From positions 622,001-686,000 of the forward strand of contig JAQFVV010000013.1 in the NCBI GenBank assembly GCA_028023455.1: DNA of 64,000 nt. Direction: 5' to 3'. This document shows, one piece after another, positions 36,961 to 48,600 of this stretch (the first letter of the stretch is position 1; each line of letters starts with the position of its first letter). Position numbers and translations under genes: made by a program. The DNA comes from Epiperipatus broadwayi. Its lineage: Eukaryota; Onychophora; Udeonychophora; Euonychophora; Peripatidae. The notes beneath the pieces were generated by a model. That model worked only from the letters and a program-made list of their open reading frames with translations. It made no database searches and was not told the origin of the DNA.

Positions 36961-38223
36961 AATATACATTATTACATATCTCTACCTAATTCAACCATTT
37001 ACTATGGTCATCCTCAAGGTTTATTCTTTTATCCAATGAATTGAAATAAAGATAATTGAGCAAAAAAATGACATTGAAAATGAGGTAGAAATGATGGACA
37101 AAGTGTAGCTGGGAATGTATTATAATGCAGAATATATGTGAACTTGCTAAAAAGTTTGTCTCATGAAATAAAACAAGATTTATAAAGAAATGAATATGTA
37201 GAAAATCATAAAGCCAATTACATATATATCTAAATAAATTATCTTTAAAAAATGTAAACTTATACCAGCCAATAAATTTGTATATAACAAGAAATTCTTT
37301 AATATTAACTAATTGATCTGAAGTTTGATATGTATATTGTTTTGTATGCTACATTGGGATACCATCAGATGGCTCTTCAGTAAAATAAATATTAGTCTTT
37401 GTAAGCTATTAAATAATTATATTTTGATGTGATATCAAAGTTTCTAAGGGTGTGCTTAAGCAATAATTTTTTGTATAGTTTTATTAGTTTAGTATTAGCA
37501 AGTTTTGGGCTATGTGTATACATATTATCTTTTAATTCTTTTAAACAAATTTGAAATAAATGAAATGCCATTTAAAAATAGCCATTTTTATTGCAACGTG
37601 TTTAATTATTTTATGTATAAAATATCCATTTTTCAAATTATATTGTTTAATTATAGGATCATTTTTATTGGAATAGTCATAAAATATATAAATGAAATAT
37701 TGTAAATATATTTACAATTAAAAAAATCCAATCATATTTTTTATTATAAATAGTTTTATATTTTTGTTATTATATATCATTTGACGTCATAAACAGTTTA
37801 ACAAATACATAATATTCAAATTTAAAACAAAAGAAGTTTTAAATATGTATTTTTTTTTTGTTTTTATAAACATTTGTTTGATCTTTAACTTTTTTTAATG
37901 ATGTAAGCGACGAATATTTTTTATTTTATATTTGTAAATTTCTTTATTTTTAAATTTTAATGACTTGCATAAATACCAGAGGAAATTTCAAAGTTTTCTT
38001 ACAGTGTATATCTGAAACATTAATTAATCTATAAAAAAAAATAGATTCTCACATTACATATATATGTTTCAGGTAATATGCTTGTACCCCTATTAAAATA
38101 GAAATCATAGTTTATTTTAATAGTTGTTGTGTAATTTATTTTTTTTGATGATGTGAATCTTTAAACCAAAAACTATTCTCTTATTCTTCTCTTTCACTTT
38201 CTTTGCATATCTTCATATATTCA
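36961..38223. other. AT-rich non-coding stretch
   Basis: Nothing recognised. A weak fused acceptor/donor (tgtttcaggtaata) lies near 38066-38078. Confidence 0.5.
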
Positions 38224-38526
38224 TAATATATTGCTTATAATAGTTCTTTCATATAAACTTCAATGCAAAAAAATTCTCTTAAAAAACTTCTTTATTTTCC
38301 TTACAGTTTTGATTGTCCAGCAGTCTTCTCAGAGCTTCATCCATCCTCCTTTGCTTTCGACTGTCCAGCAGTCTTCATCAGAGCTTTATCCATCCTCCTT
38401 TGCTTTAACTATATAAAGCAAAGGAGGACGGATAAAGCTCTGACTGTAAGGAAAATAAGGAAGTTTTTTAAGAGAATTTGTTTGCATTAAAGTGTGTATG
38501 AAAGAAGTATTATAAGGCAATATATA
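38224..38526. mobile_element. Foldback MITE with long terminal inverted repeats
   Basis: The left arm (about 38224-38306) and right arm (about 38443-38526) are reverse complements over roughly 80 bases, ending at 'tccttacag' and 'ctgtaagga'. Between them a unit of about 49 bp ('gtccagcagtcttc' to 'cctcctttgcttt') is present twice directly and once in inverted form, so the middle also folds. A related fragment lies near 49150-49270. Small open frames over it are by-products of the hairpin. Target-site duplication is at most TA and not certain. Confidence 0.8.
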
Positions 38527-38533
38527 TATAAAC

Positions 38534-38610
38534 CAAGAGTTCCCCAACTTTTTATCTTTTTTTGGCTGCAGACCCTTTACCAAAAACTTTTAAAACCTTC
38601 GACCCTCTAG
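38534..38610 (+). mobile_element. Isolated left end of a hAT-type MITE
   Basis: 'agagttccccaacttttta' followed by 'ttggctgcagaccctt' is typical of the outer end of hAT MITEs. No matching right end or 8-bp duplication is found downstream, so only a fragment remains. It lies immediately next to the foldback MITE. Confidence 0.45.
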
Positions 38611-38985
38611 TCATTTACTTTACTTACTCAAATTAATAAATTTGTACAATACTCAATATTAAGTATTTCGCTAGATATCAAACTTTTCATTCTAATCACT
38701 TGTTATTAATGTTTGAAAAAGATAAAAATATGGCATTATCTTGTGTCACATTTAATATTGAAACGTGTATTAACGAAAATTAAAGCAAAAAAATACGAGC
38801 AGAGTTTTTTTTTTAAATTTCTGACATTTATGAAATAAATTTATAAATTCAAAATAAGTACAAACATTGAAATTACTTTATAAAATATAAAAATGAAGTG
38901 AAAAAAAAACAAACATTTTCAGACAATTAAATATCAACAAAATTACTAAGAAAAATTTTCATCCGAATTATAAAAATAAGAATAC
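38611..38985. other. AT-rich non-coding stretch
   Basis: Could be the interior of the hAT fragment at 38534; nothing else seen. Confidence 0.4.
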
Positions 38986-38989
38986 CAAA

Positions 38990-40110
38990 TAAATTAGCTT
39001 GCATATAAATATCAGAGCTCTTAACATCAGAGTCTTGAACTCTGAACAGAAAATCCATCAATTAATTAAATGGTGTAAAGTAGTCTAGCCACACATAGTT
39101 GGCCTGTCAGAGACAAAAATATATTGCAACTCAGTTACAGATCCTCCGAATTATCTACACAATCGATGATTCTCAATATTTTCAAAAACATCTCTTACAC
39201 CATCTGCAGTCATGGGTATTATAATATCTAAAGCTTGTCCATTCAGATCATTTAATATTCTATATCTTCATGCACACCTAATTATCTCATTCCATCACAG
39301 AGCTTTTGTTTTAAATATTATATTTGCATATATAACTCCAGGGCCAACAATAATAAATAGATTAATATTAACAGTTAATTCAATCCTAGCTTTCTCTCCC
39401 TATCCATGTCTGCTACTGGGTGATTTTAACATGCCCTACAGTAAATTTGTATCTACATGGTGACATAAGTTTGCTTTTCTTCTTATGAGTGGAGAAGGAT
39501 TTATACCAAATGATTATGTATCATTCTATAATGGTAGACACTCTTCACTAATAGATCTAGTATTCTATTCACAGATACTGCATCATCTAATTAGGCAATC
39601 TCTAAAAAATTCAACATTATCTGACCATTTAACATTGCTTGTAATCCTAGATCTAGATCTCTCATATAGAAAAGTACTGACAGCTGGAAAGACAATAAAA
39701 GTATTACTTCTTAGCAGGACTAATGAATTCTTATTTTCACAAATCTATATAGAACTTTTTAAAATGGATAAAATGTAGTTAGACCCCTGCACAGACCTAG
39801 TTAGTATTTGTAAATGTTCTTTCTTTTATCATTGATCACTTAACCCAAACATCCACACCTCCTTGCAAATGACATTCATAAAAAAAATTATTCATTACCA
39901 AGTCACTGAAAACAACTGCAGTAAAGTAGCTGCCCTAAAAAACTTATACAACAATATCTATGAAACTTTGAAGGAATATATACTAATTATATAAAAAAGG
40001 CTTTTTCTGGATCACACACATTCATTCTCTATACATTTTATCTGCTGGGCATTAGGTCAACTGCACCCCTCAAATATCTACAGCAATTAGAATCAATAAT
40101 GAAATAACTG
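38990..40110 (+). pseudogene. APE-type endonuclease part of a second LINE lineage
   Basis: A frame at about 39091 reads PHIVGLSETKIYCNSVTD, holding the catalytic Glu of an APE-like endonuclease. The open frame 39212-39463 ends with CLLLGDFNMPYSKFVSTW (the GDFN motif). The frame 39485-39778 has SLIDLVFYSQ and STLSDHLTLLV, that is the I-D-x-V/L and S-D-H motifs. All four core motifs survive, split by a stop and short shifts. RT sequence is lost after about 39930; only a short 'AALKNLYNNIYETLKE'-like stretch follows. This endonuclease is unlike that of the RTE or CR1-like copies nearby. It converges on the CR1-like element at 40140 with both 3' ends missing. Confidence 0.75.
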
Positions 40111-40159
40111 CTGGTGACAGCATGCTAACTCCAAACATTTTCATTTTACTTTTTGCATC

Positions 40160-42882
40160 TCTCATATAGAAACTTGACCATTCCATTTCTCCTTGAATTG
40201 CCTCCTTTGCTTCCACATCTCTGCATCTAATGCATGTCTTCCTACTTCCCTTTGTACTTTCTCTAAATAATCTAAAATCCTTTTACTAACACATAATGCA
40301 TCATTACCATATGTTAACCCTGCAACTGCAACTCCCTTCCATACAATTCTAGCTACATCATATTTATTATAAGAAAATACTGTTAGTTTCTTTACCAAAC
40401 CCTTTTTTTCTTTGCTTCATTTACCAATTTTTTCTCCCATTCATCCAAGCAATTTTCCTGATTACATAAGATGATTCCCAAATACCTATATCTATCCACC
40501 ACACTTAACTTTATATCCCCCAATAAAAAAACTACATCCTATCTTTCCCCAGTATTCACCATCATTATATTTGATTTTTCTTCACTAAATTTAATCCCCA
40601 TCTCTTTACCCACCCTTGCACATGTCCTCAACATAATATTCATATCTTCTCTTCTTTCTGCACATAAAAAGATATCATCTGCAAAAAAAGACCCCATAAA
40701 GTATATACTCCTTTGCCATCTATTAACGGTATCTCTACCCCTCTTCCTAGTCTTTCTATTGCTTTCTCCATTTCATTCAAAAACAGCAAAAACAAAATCG
40801 GTGACATAGGGCATCCTTGCCTTAATCCCACCCCATTTTTAACTTTAACTGATTCTATATCCCCTAATTGGTAAGTATAATAATTATTTTCATATAATTT
40901 CTTAATAATATTTACTAAAGCTTCATCCATTCCCAAATTGGCTAATCTTACCCATAATCTATTTCTATTTACTCTATCATATGCTTTCTCTGTATCTATA
41001 AAACTCATATATAATGATCTACCTGAATTCCTACTCATCTCCATAAGTTGTGTAACTACAAACAAACTATCTCCTATATGCCTATCTGACCTAAAACCTC
41101 CTTGCATTTCCCTCACTACATTATTCTCTTCTATCTATTTTACAACTCTTCCAGCTACCATATATGCAAAAACTTTAAATAAAACTGATGTTACCGCTAT
41201 CGGTCTATAATTGTTTAACTTTCTATGATCCTTACCCTTTAAATAATTATCTTATTCTTGTATTACTCCAACTATCCGGAAAAACTGTCTTCTATATCAT
41301 CTTATTAAAACATGGTAATAACTTTGCTTTTGCTCTATGCCCTAAATTCATTACCATCTCTGCTGCCCATCCATCTAAACCTCTTCCCTTTCCACTTTTC
41401 AATCTCTTTCCTGCCTCATTCAATTCATTTTTTGTGAACCTAATACTCCCATTACTAACTGCTTTCATGTTTTCTATCACTAATTCCTTCACATCTAACA
41501 TCTTTTCTATATCCATTACATATCTATTTAAGATTTTCTCTAGCTTGTCTCTAGAGCTACATTCTATTCTCTCATCATCTATTAATACTCTTTCTCTTTC
41601 CCCTACATTTCTCCTTTTAATGTAATTCCAAAATTTTTTACTTCCATCTTTTCCACTTTTATTAATATCCTCCAACAATTTACTATTTAACTTCATCCTC
41701 TCTCTATAATTATCCATTTTAGCTAGCTTCTTCTTTTCTAAGTACTTTCCCCATTTAGCATTAATATCATTTTCACTTTCTTTATTCTTAATAGCACACT
41801 TATACTCTCTGCATGCTTTTTTCTTTTTTTTACACTTTTACTGACTCTCATTTTTTTATTACTTTTATTTTTCTGCATATTCTCAACTAAAACCCTATTT
41901 GCCACTTTTTCTATTTCACCACACCAGTCCTTATATTCATCCCCAACCAACTGCTCCATGGTTTCTTCAACTTTTATTTTATACTCTTCCAACTTATTCC
42001 TATCATTCACTCTCCATCCACATCTTTCACTATTATTTCTACTTTTATTTCTATCCTCCATCACATTACTAACCATTTCTATTACAATAAAGTTATGATC
42101 ACTATTACATACTCTCCATTATCAAACACCTTAATTCTCCGTATTTTATTCATTCCCTCTTTCTCTACCAATACATAATCTATTGTGTGAAATACCTTAT
42201 TCCTAGACCATGTGTATTGTCCATCATACACATTTGATAAATTCCCAATGCTCAAATTTACTCTTTGACAAAATTCCTTCAAAAACTGACCATTCTTATT
42301 ATCTACATCATAAATTTCTACAATATGTCCATTCATATCCCCTATAACCATTATTCTCTTCCCCTTTTCTTTAAAACTCTGTATATCCTTAACTAGGCAT
42401 TCATATATACTATTGTTCCACTCCATTACAGTTTGACTATCTCCAGTGGTGATATACACTACAGCCACCATCTATTCTTGTCTACCCAACCTTATTTCAA
42501 ACCACAAATGCTCTTGACATTTAACAGTATTTAAATATTTTCTCGATATAACACCTATACCACCACCTCTTTTTTCTTTTCTGTTTATACTCTGCCATAC
42601 TACATCTTCCAAAATAGGTTCTTCTTCTCTTAGATGAGTTTCCACTACTGCTAATATTTCAAGCCCTTCATTTTCAATTGCTTTATTTAATTCCAGCCAT
42701 TTTTCTGGTCTCCTAACACCTTGCATATTCAAAAACCCAATTTTAACAATTTCTTCTTTTCTAACTACTCTTTTATAAATTTTTTTGATTCCTTCTTCTC
42801 CATTACGTTTATAACAAACTTTCTCACCACTAATCTTACAAAACCATTCCCTCTCCACATCTACACTTATATCTAAAATCAA
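40160..42882 (-). pseudogene. CR1-like ORF2, APE endonuclease and reverse transcriptase, broken
   Basis: The open frame begins at 42882 with TTG, so the true start is unclear. The endonuclease shows LNMQG, VVETH (E near residue 81), then past a stop at 42472 GDMNGH (about 42340) and TIDYVLVEKE (about 42180). SDHNF is found only after a frameshift near 42090. A linker with a Lys-rich stretch (42076-41738) leads into the RT. RPIAVTSVLFKVF lies near 41200, GGFRSDRHIGDS at 41100 and FIDTEKAYDRVNR with the catalytic Asp near 40995. GLRQGCPMSPILF lies near 40820. The FADD codons lie at 40674-40685 but are out of frame after an A7 run at 40683-40689. LTYGNDALCVSKR and QREVGRHAL follow at 40162-40398. 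About five frameshifts and two stops are visible. Confidence 0.8.
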
Positions 42883-42959
42883 CCATCTTTTGCTTATTTC
42901 TTATATCCCTTCATTCTTCTTTTTTTTGATAATATTACAATTTAAAAGCCCATCCCCCT

Positions 42960-43952
42960 TTAGAAGTTTCCCGAATTATATTCTTTAAATATCAGACTCC
43001 CTAAAGCTTCACTTCCTTGTTTTCCTAAGTGCAAACCATCTTTACTATACAACTCCCTCTTTCCAATAAACCAATCCCATACATCCACAAACACAACATT
43101 ATTTCTCTCACACAATTTTTTTACTCTCTCATTTATAGAACATGCCCTATCTAACAAATGCCTCTTATCAAATCTTGGTAATAGTCCCACTACTCCTACT
43201 CTTCCTTTAATCTCTCTCAAATTCCTAATCAATTCTACATACTCATCCATTACTTTCTCTGATGGCTCTAACAAATTATTAGTCCCTACCATTACATATA
43301 CATCTCTACTACCTTGCTTTCTTACTTTATCTGTCACATCCCTAATTTTTGCTCCAGGCAAACATACTATAACATACCTGCTTCTATTTTCCCTTGCAAT
43401 TATATCCCCACATTCTCTTATTAGTGAATCTCCTATCAATACTGTCTCATAGTCTACTTTCTCTACTCCATCTGTAACCTTTTCTACCACCTTCTGAACC
43501 TCCTTATCCATTTTTTCCTTATCATTTCTACTCAATAATTTTTTTATCTCCTCACACTTTGTCTCTAAAAATTTAAATTTTACTTCTACATCCTTCACTT
43601 CTTCCTCTATCTTACTTATTCTCTGGCTAGCCATCTCCATTGCATTACTACTTCCTCCACCCATATTTCCTGACACTCCACTAAAACCATACTCCATCCT
43701 ATCTTTCTTAACTACATTTTGCTCCCTCTCCTCTGACTTTCTCTCAAAACTACCTACACTTAAAACCCACTTTCTCACCTCTTTAATCACATTTACACAC
43801 TGACTACATATCCAAAAACCTGTCACATCCTTCCTATTTTTATTCAAACATTTCAAATGATACACCTCAGTACACACTGTACACTCTACTAGTGCTCGTC
43901 TAACACCTTTCTGCCGTTCATATAAACATTGTGCCATGCAAATGCAATCCAT
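42960..43952 (-). CDS. CR1-like ORF1: PHD finger plus SGNH/GDSL esterase, intact
   Basis: 330 codons from the first ATG (43952); five more in-frame codons upstream lack an ATG. Residues 3-52 form a PHD-type zinc finger (C3, C5, C9, C24, C27, H32, C35, C49, C52). Residues about 107-165 are rich in Glu and Lys and look like a coiled coil. Residues 170-325 are an SGNH hydrolase: IGDSLIREC with S176, LPGAKI with G200, GTNN with N225, and DGLHLG with D305 and H308. All four block signatures are therefore intact. In CR1-like LINEs this protein is thought to act with the retrotransposed RNA; what the esterase hydrolyses is unsettled. ORF2 starts about 78 bases downstream. Every other clearly recognised coding region in the window is broken, so this one is either young or by chance undamaged. 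Confidence 0.85.
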   Translation of the reverse strand: MDCICMAQCLYERQKGVRRALVECTVCTEVYHLKCLNKNRKDVTGFWICSQCVNVIKEVRKWVLSVGSFERKSEEREQNVVKKDRMEYGFSGVSGNMGGGSSNAMEMASQRISKIEEEVKDVEVKFKFLETKCEEIKKLLSRNDKEKMDKEVQKVVEKVTDGVEKVDYETVLIGDSLIRECGDIIARENRSRYVIVCLPGAKIRDVTDKVRKQGSRDVYVMVGTNNLLEPSEKVMDEYVELIRNLREIKGRVGVVGLLPRFDKRHLLDRACSINERVKKLCERNNVVFVDVWDWFIGKRELYSKDGLHLGKQGSEALGSLIFKEYNSGNF

Positions 43953-43988
43953 ATTCTTATTTTTCAAGTCACCTATTCTATATTTGAC

Positions 43989-44440
43989 TTTATAATACCT
44001 CTCCTATTCTTCAAACACCCTTATACTGAAAAATAAAAAACCTTTTTACTTTTTCTTAAGCTTGATCACACTACAACCACGTGTGTACTAACGTTAGGCC
44101 TTTTATCTCAAAATAAATGCCTAATTTAAAATTTAAAAAACCTTCAGTAACAAACTTAACTAAAACAACTTAAACTTACATACAATTTTTTATAAATACC
44201 TCTTTATAATACCTCTCCTATTCTTCAAACACCCTTATACAGAAAAATAAAAACTTTTTTACTTTTTCCCAAACCTGATCAAAACTATATCCACGTGTCT
44301 TCTAACGTTAGCCTCCCAAACAAACATTGCCTTTTTTCTCAAAACAAATACCTATTTTAAAATTCAAAAAACCTTCAGTAACAAACTTAACTAAAACAAA
44401 TTAAACTTACATACAACTTTTTTATAAATATCCTTACGCT
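43989..44440 (-). promoter_or_regulatory. Two tandem 5' UTR monomers, probable LINE promoter
   Basis: Units at 43989-44202 and 44203-44440 share most of their sequence with a 214-bp period. Shared blocks include 'tttataatacctctcctatt', 'cttcagtaacaaacttaac' and 'aaacttacatacaa'. Each has CACGTG (44078 and 44292) and AACGTT (44090 and 44304), with 12 bases from start to start in both. The second unit has an extra 18-25 bp near 44312-44335. Repeated promoter monomers directly upstream of ORF1 are known in some LINEs, as in rodent L1. CACGTG is an E-box, so basic helix-loop-helix control is possible but not shown. Confidence 0.7.
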
Positions 44441-44740
44441 ATCACACATTCAACAAGAACAACTTTTTTAAAAAAAAAACTTCTAATCCTAAAATGGCGA
44501 ACTAAAATCTTTCAGACAGTTAAACACAAAAATTTTCAATCTTTCAAATAACTCACTCTCTCGATCACAATTTATACTTGCATTCACAATAATTATTTTT
44601 TATATTATTGCTCTCAAAAGATCAATCTCACACACAAAGAAAAATAGAACCAAAAAATTTTTTAAAAATATCAAAATTCAACTTAGTTCCGTTTCCTCTG
44701 CAGCAAAAGCTCAAGCATAGCAGTGCCATCATAGTACTCT
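44441..44740 (-). other. Outer 5' UTR of the CR1-like element
   Basis: Pyrimidine-rich on the plus strand like the rest of the element, ending near 'gttccgtttcctctgcag' (about 44688-44705). No further monomer is present. Contains 'aaaatggcgaac' near 44492. Confidence 0.45.
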
Positions 44741-45190
44741 GTGAAACACCAATTATAATTGGCAGTAGGATAAAATAATGCAAAGTTTATACATAGACAA
44801 AAGAAAGCATGCAAAAATGATATTATATTTTCATAAATGGTTGAATTACATTGATTATGATTATTAAAAACACTAAATAATATTTATTTTTTTTACTTTT
44901 TATATATATATATAAAAAACTAATCAGATTAAAATATTAAAATATTTAATTATCCACATGAAGAAGTAATATTTTTATATCATTTTGTACTTAAAATATA
45001 TTGTTTCACTATTTTTTTTTTCAGCTTTTTATCTAAAAATGTTAAGATATAATTTTAAGTTTTTAATTAAAAATAAATCACCTTACATAACTGCAGGTTT
45101 CATTTTTCTTTTTCCATTAAATTTTTAAATAATTTACTTTCATGGTAATTGCATAATTTGATTTATAATTAGAATCTGAAGACATCAAAA
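44741..45190. other. AT-rich non-coding stretch
   Basis: Nothing recognised. Confidence 0.5.
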
Positions 45191-45645
45191 GAGATATCTT
45201 ACACATTTCTAACAACAAACAATGATTTAAAAGGATATATATATATATGCACAGACATTTCATGTACTTAGTAACTTATTTTCCTGTCATACTATGACCT
45301 GGGTTCAAACTCAAGTTGTATATAACTGAAAAACGTTTTAAAATTCTAATCAGGGTTGGGATTGTTTTTTCAAGTAACTGTACCACAATTTGTCTTTAAT
45401 CCATTTAGATAATCATTGAGTTGTCTCACACATCTCTAACAAGCAGCAAATATTTAAACATAGGTGTAAATTTGCACAGGCTTCTAATGTACATAGTAAC
45501 ATATTTACCTGCCATGCTATAACTTAGGTTCAAATTTAAGTTGTGTAAAACTTGAAAAACCTTTTCAAATTCCAATCAGGGTCAGGATTATTTTGTCAAG
45601 TAACTATCCCACAACTAATCAATTTAGATAATCATTTAATATTGA
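45191..45645 (+). repeat. Tandem duplication, two units of about 227 bp
   Basis: Unit one (45191-45420) and unit two (45421-45645) share in order 'cacatttctaac', a 'gcacagac..ttc.tgtac' block, 'gggttcaaactcaagttgt' and 'tctaatcagggttgggatt'. A final shared block is 'caagtaactgtaccacaa'. 'ggttcaaac' may be a decayed pol III B box, so the unit may derive from a SINE. Divergence between units is substantial, so the duplication is old. Confidence 0.75.
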
Positions 45646-48600
45646 TTAACAAATGAGTTTTTAGTTATTCTTGGCTGGGACTCGGGCTCTTACCGTCTAG
45701 AACTTGGTAAACCTAATGGGTAATGTCTTTTTATTACTTATCTATAGAAAACGCTTTTGATATGAAATGGAATATTTTAGAGATTGTTTTATCCTTAGTT
45801 ATATGTTTTATTATATTTAATGTTTTCACGGTTATTTGTTGTAAACAAAGTATTTTGGGGATTAAACCATGTATTATTTTGTATTGCTTTCCAACGTTTC
45901 AACATACATATTAATTTATTTTCAATAAACTAAAGGGAAAATATGACATTCACTATTGCTAACTAAACAAACATTTTTGTAAAAAAAGTATGTTATGAAA
46001 GAGATGAGGTTGTCTTCTTTGAGAGAAATGAAATCAAAAGAAGAATTAAATAGTCTTTATTATTGAAAATTTATTATTCTGAAGCAATTAACTTATTTAA
46101 GAGTTCTTTTAATATTAAGGGTGGATGGGAAGTGAATGGATTTGTGGGTAGTTTTTAATAGTATATATAATGTGTGGTTTTTTTGTAGTTCTTTACACTT
46201 GAGAAGTCTGCTTGTAGCAGTGAAACCTTAGGTTGTGTTTTAATATTATTTTTATGCTGGTCTGGTTTAATTTTAGATTTGGGGTAGTTTTGATTTTATA
46301 TTGACTAGTTTAGCTTTATGCTTGTAATGTTTAAAATTAGTTAGTAAATGTCGCTTAAAAGTAAATACTAGAATAAACGCAATAGGCCAAAGTTATCTCA
46401 CTTGTGCCTAGGGGGAAAAAAACTGCTCCAAATAAAAAAAATATTATTGAAATACAATGTTTTGCTATTATTAATATTAATAATTTCTTATTATCAAAAG
46501 AAAAGTATTATTTTGGATAACAATTATTTTACTAGGTTAATAAAAAGAAAATAATATTGTATTTCTCATTACCGAATTGCCAGTAAAATAAGTAAAATAA
46601 TTTTTCAATATAATCTAATGTAAATACTTTTTTTTACTTAGGTAATTCTTGAAGAAGAAAAAATATTTTAATTAATCAAAAAAAGAAAATTAAAATATTT
46701 AAAAATAACACGTTGCTAATAAATTCAAGTGATGAAAAAAGTAAATGCCAATTTATTCAAAATAGAATTTAGAAGTTTATAATATATGAGATTAAAACGA
46801 TTAAATATATATATAAAATATTACCTTAAGATTGAAAGAAGGAAGGCTAGTTTTGATTTATATTCGATAATACCATTCAAAATATATATTTAAAAGTGGA
46901 GGTTCTCAAAACATTGGACACGTTAAATAAAAATAGAAAGCAATAGCTAACCAAATTCATATCACTGAAAATCATGAGCAGTAATCAGTAAAGAAAAAGA
47001 AAAATGAGTGGGTAAAAAAGCAGTACAACCGCGAGGAACTGTTACTGATTATAGAAGCCATAAATAAATTTAGCCAAACTTGGAGAAGTAAAGCTTAGAT
47101 TTTTATAAAGCTTAGCTTGTACTATTAATGATTAAACTATCTTCCTATGAATGATTAGATCTCACCATGTTTACCATGATCTATTTAATCATCTAATGGA
47201 CTAACGTTTGTGATGTAAAAATATGTGATATCTAAGAATGCTAAATACCTTCCTCCTGAAGTAATATGCTGAACCAAGTCAAAAATAATCAAGCCTCTAA
47301 AATCTTGAAATGAACAGTAGATATAAACTCCAGAAATAATCTCTTGTGTAATTAAATATATAGAGAAGTTAAAAAATGGTAAAAATAAAGTTGACAAAAT
47401 TGTGATCCATAAAAGAGTATTAAATATGCGCAGATTAATTTCAAGTTAAATATTTAAAGATATATATTATGCAGTGTGAAAGAGGTCTAAAATTTTATAA
47501 GACCAAGTTCTATGGCTAAAGTAAGGTTAATTTTGCAAAATTTAATTTTTATATATATGGCCTTAAATTTGAACAATATTTATCTTTATCTAAATATAAA
47601 TATTTTTTAACAAATTTAGTATTAAAATTAATTTTTAACATAACAATCAGTAGAATGCAAAAATTGTAAAAATCAGAAATGTATTTAAGTAATTAAAGAT
47701 TTACATTTTATGGTAATGAGAATAACTTTTTTTTCTTTTCCAGTGATATAAGTTTAAATGCTTTTAAAACATAATATAATTATAAAAACATAATATAATT
47801 ATAAAAAATAAGTATATTTTCTATGTAATTGAAAAACAATGAAAACAAAAAAAAATTTATGATTGTTTCTGTTTGACAAGGAAAATATGAAGAAATGCCA
47901 CCATTTTGGATAAATTGAGTTCTCTCATTAACTTTTGAATTATAGAGCTCTATATTTTGCTGATAACTTCTGCCATTTATTAATCAAATGGTAACTGAAA
48001 TATATAATCTTTATTAATCATTTAGAAGAGTTTGCTACAAGATTGCAATGGATTCACTGGCAAACATCTTATTCATCTGTCATCCAAAGTACCTCATCAA
48101 GTTAAGCAGAAATGTCATTTTGACATAAAACAAAAGAATTCGAGTAGAATAGTTTATAATAATTTAATATTATATTCTTTGATAATTTGAAGATATTAAT
48201 ATTTTCAATATTTTGATAACTTAATAATGATTTTTTTCAGATATATTTTGTTGTGTGAAAAATACTTTAGATTTTTTCTTTTTACTTACATTTGAATTAT
48301 TTGTGGAGTGACTAATTTTTACTGCAATGAAAATGGAAAAAAGATTTTTTCTTTTTTTCAAATATGGGGAGGTTATGATAAGAATATTTTATGCATATCT
48401 CCAACTTTTTTTTTTTTTAAAGAATACATTTTGTGAAGCAAATCAATCAATTTAGGAATATGAATTTGTATGTAAATATATTCAGAATGGACATTGACTT
48501 ATGCAATCAATACATATCAAAAATCAGGATCCACGAGGCTATAGATTAATTAAAAAATTAATTCATGTATATTTTGGTATAAAGTTGATAAGAGATGCAT

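Larger units (their letters stand above)
40140..44740 (-). mobile_element. CR1-like LINE with intact 5' part and missing 3' end
   Basis: Minus-strand order: a 5' UTR (about 44740-43953) with two tandem 214-bp monomers, ORF1 (PHD finger and esterase), ORF2 (endonuclease and RT), then an abrupt end near 40140 before the ORF2 C-terminus. A PHD finger plus SGNH esterase in ORF1 is known from the CR1/L2 group, which is the basis for the name. LINEs usually lose their 5' ends on insertion; here the reverse is seen, which implies a later deletion or rearrangement. The exact 5' boundary (near 44700-44750) is estimated from where the sequence character changes. Confidence 0.8.

Noticed and set aside
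38231-38583. Three small open frames of 61-75 codons
   Set aside because: They lie in the foldback MITE, and their sequences are repeats of one another read through the palindrome.
40471-41625. Plus-strand open frames over the CR1-like ORF2
   Set aside because: Antisense shadows; the minus strand carries recognisable RT and endonuclease motifs.
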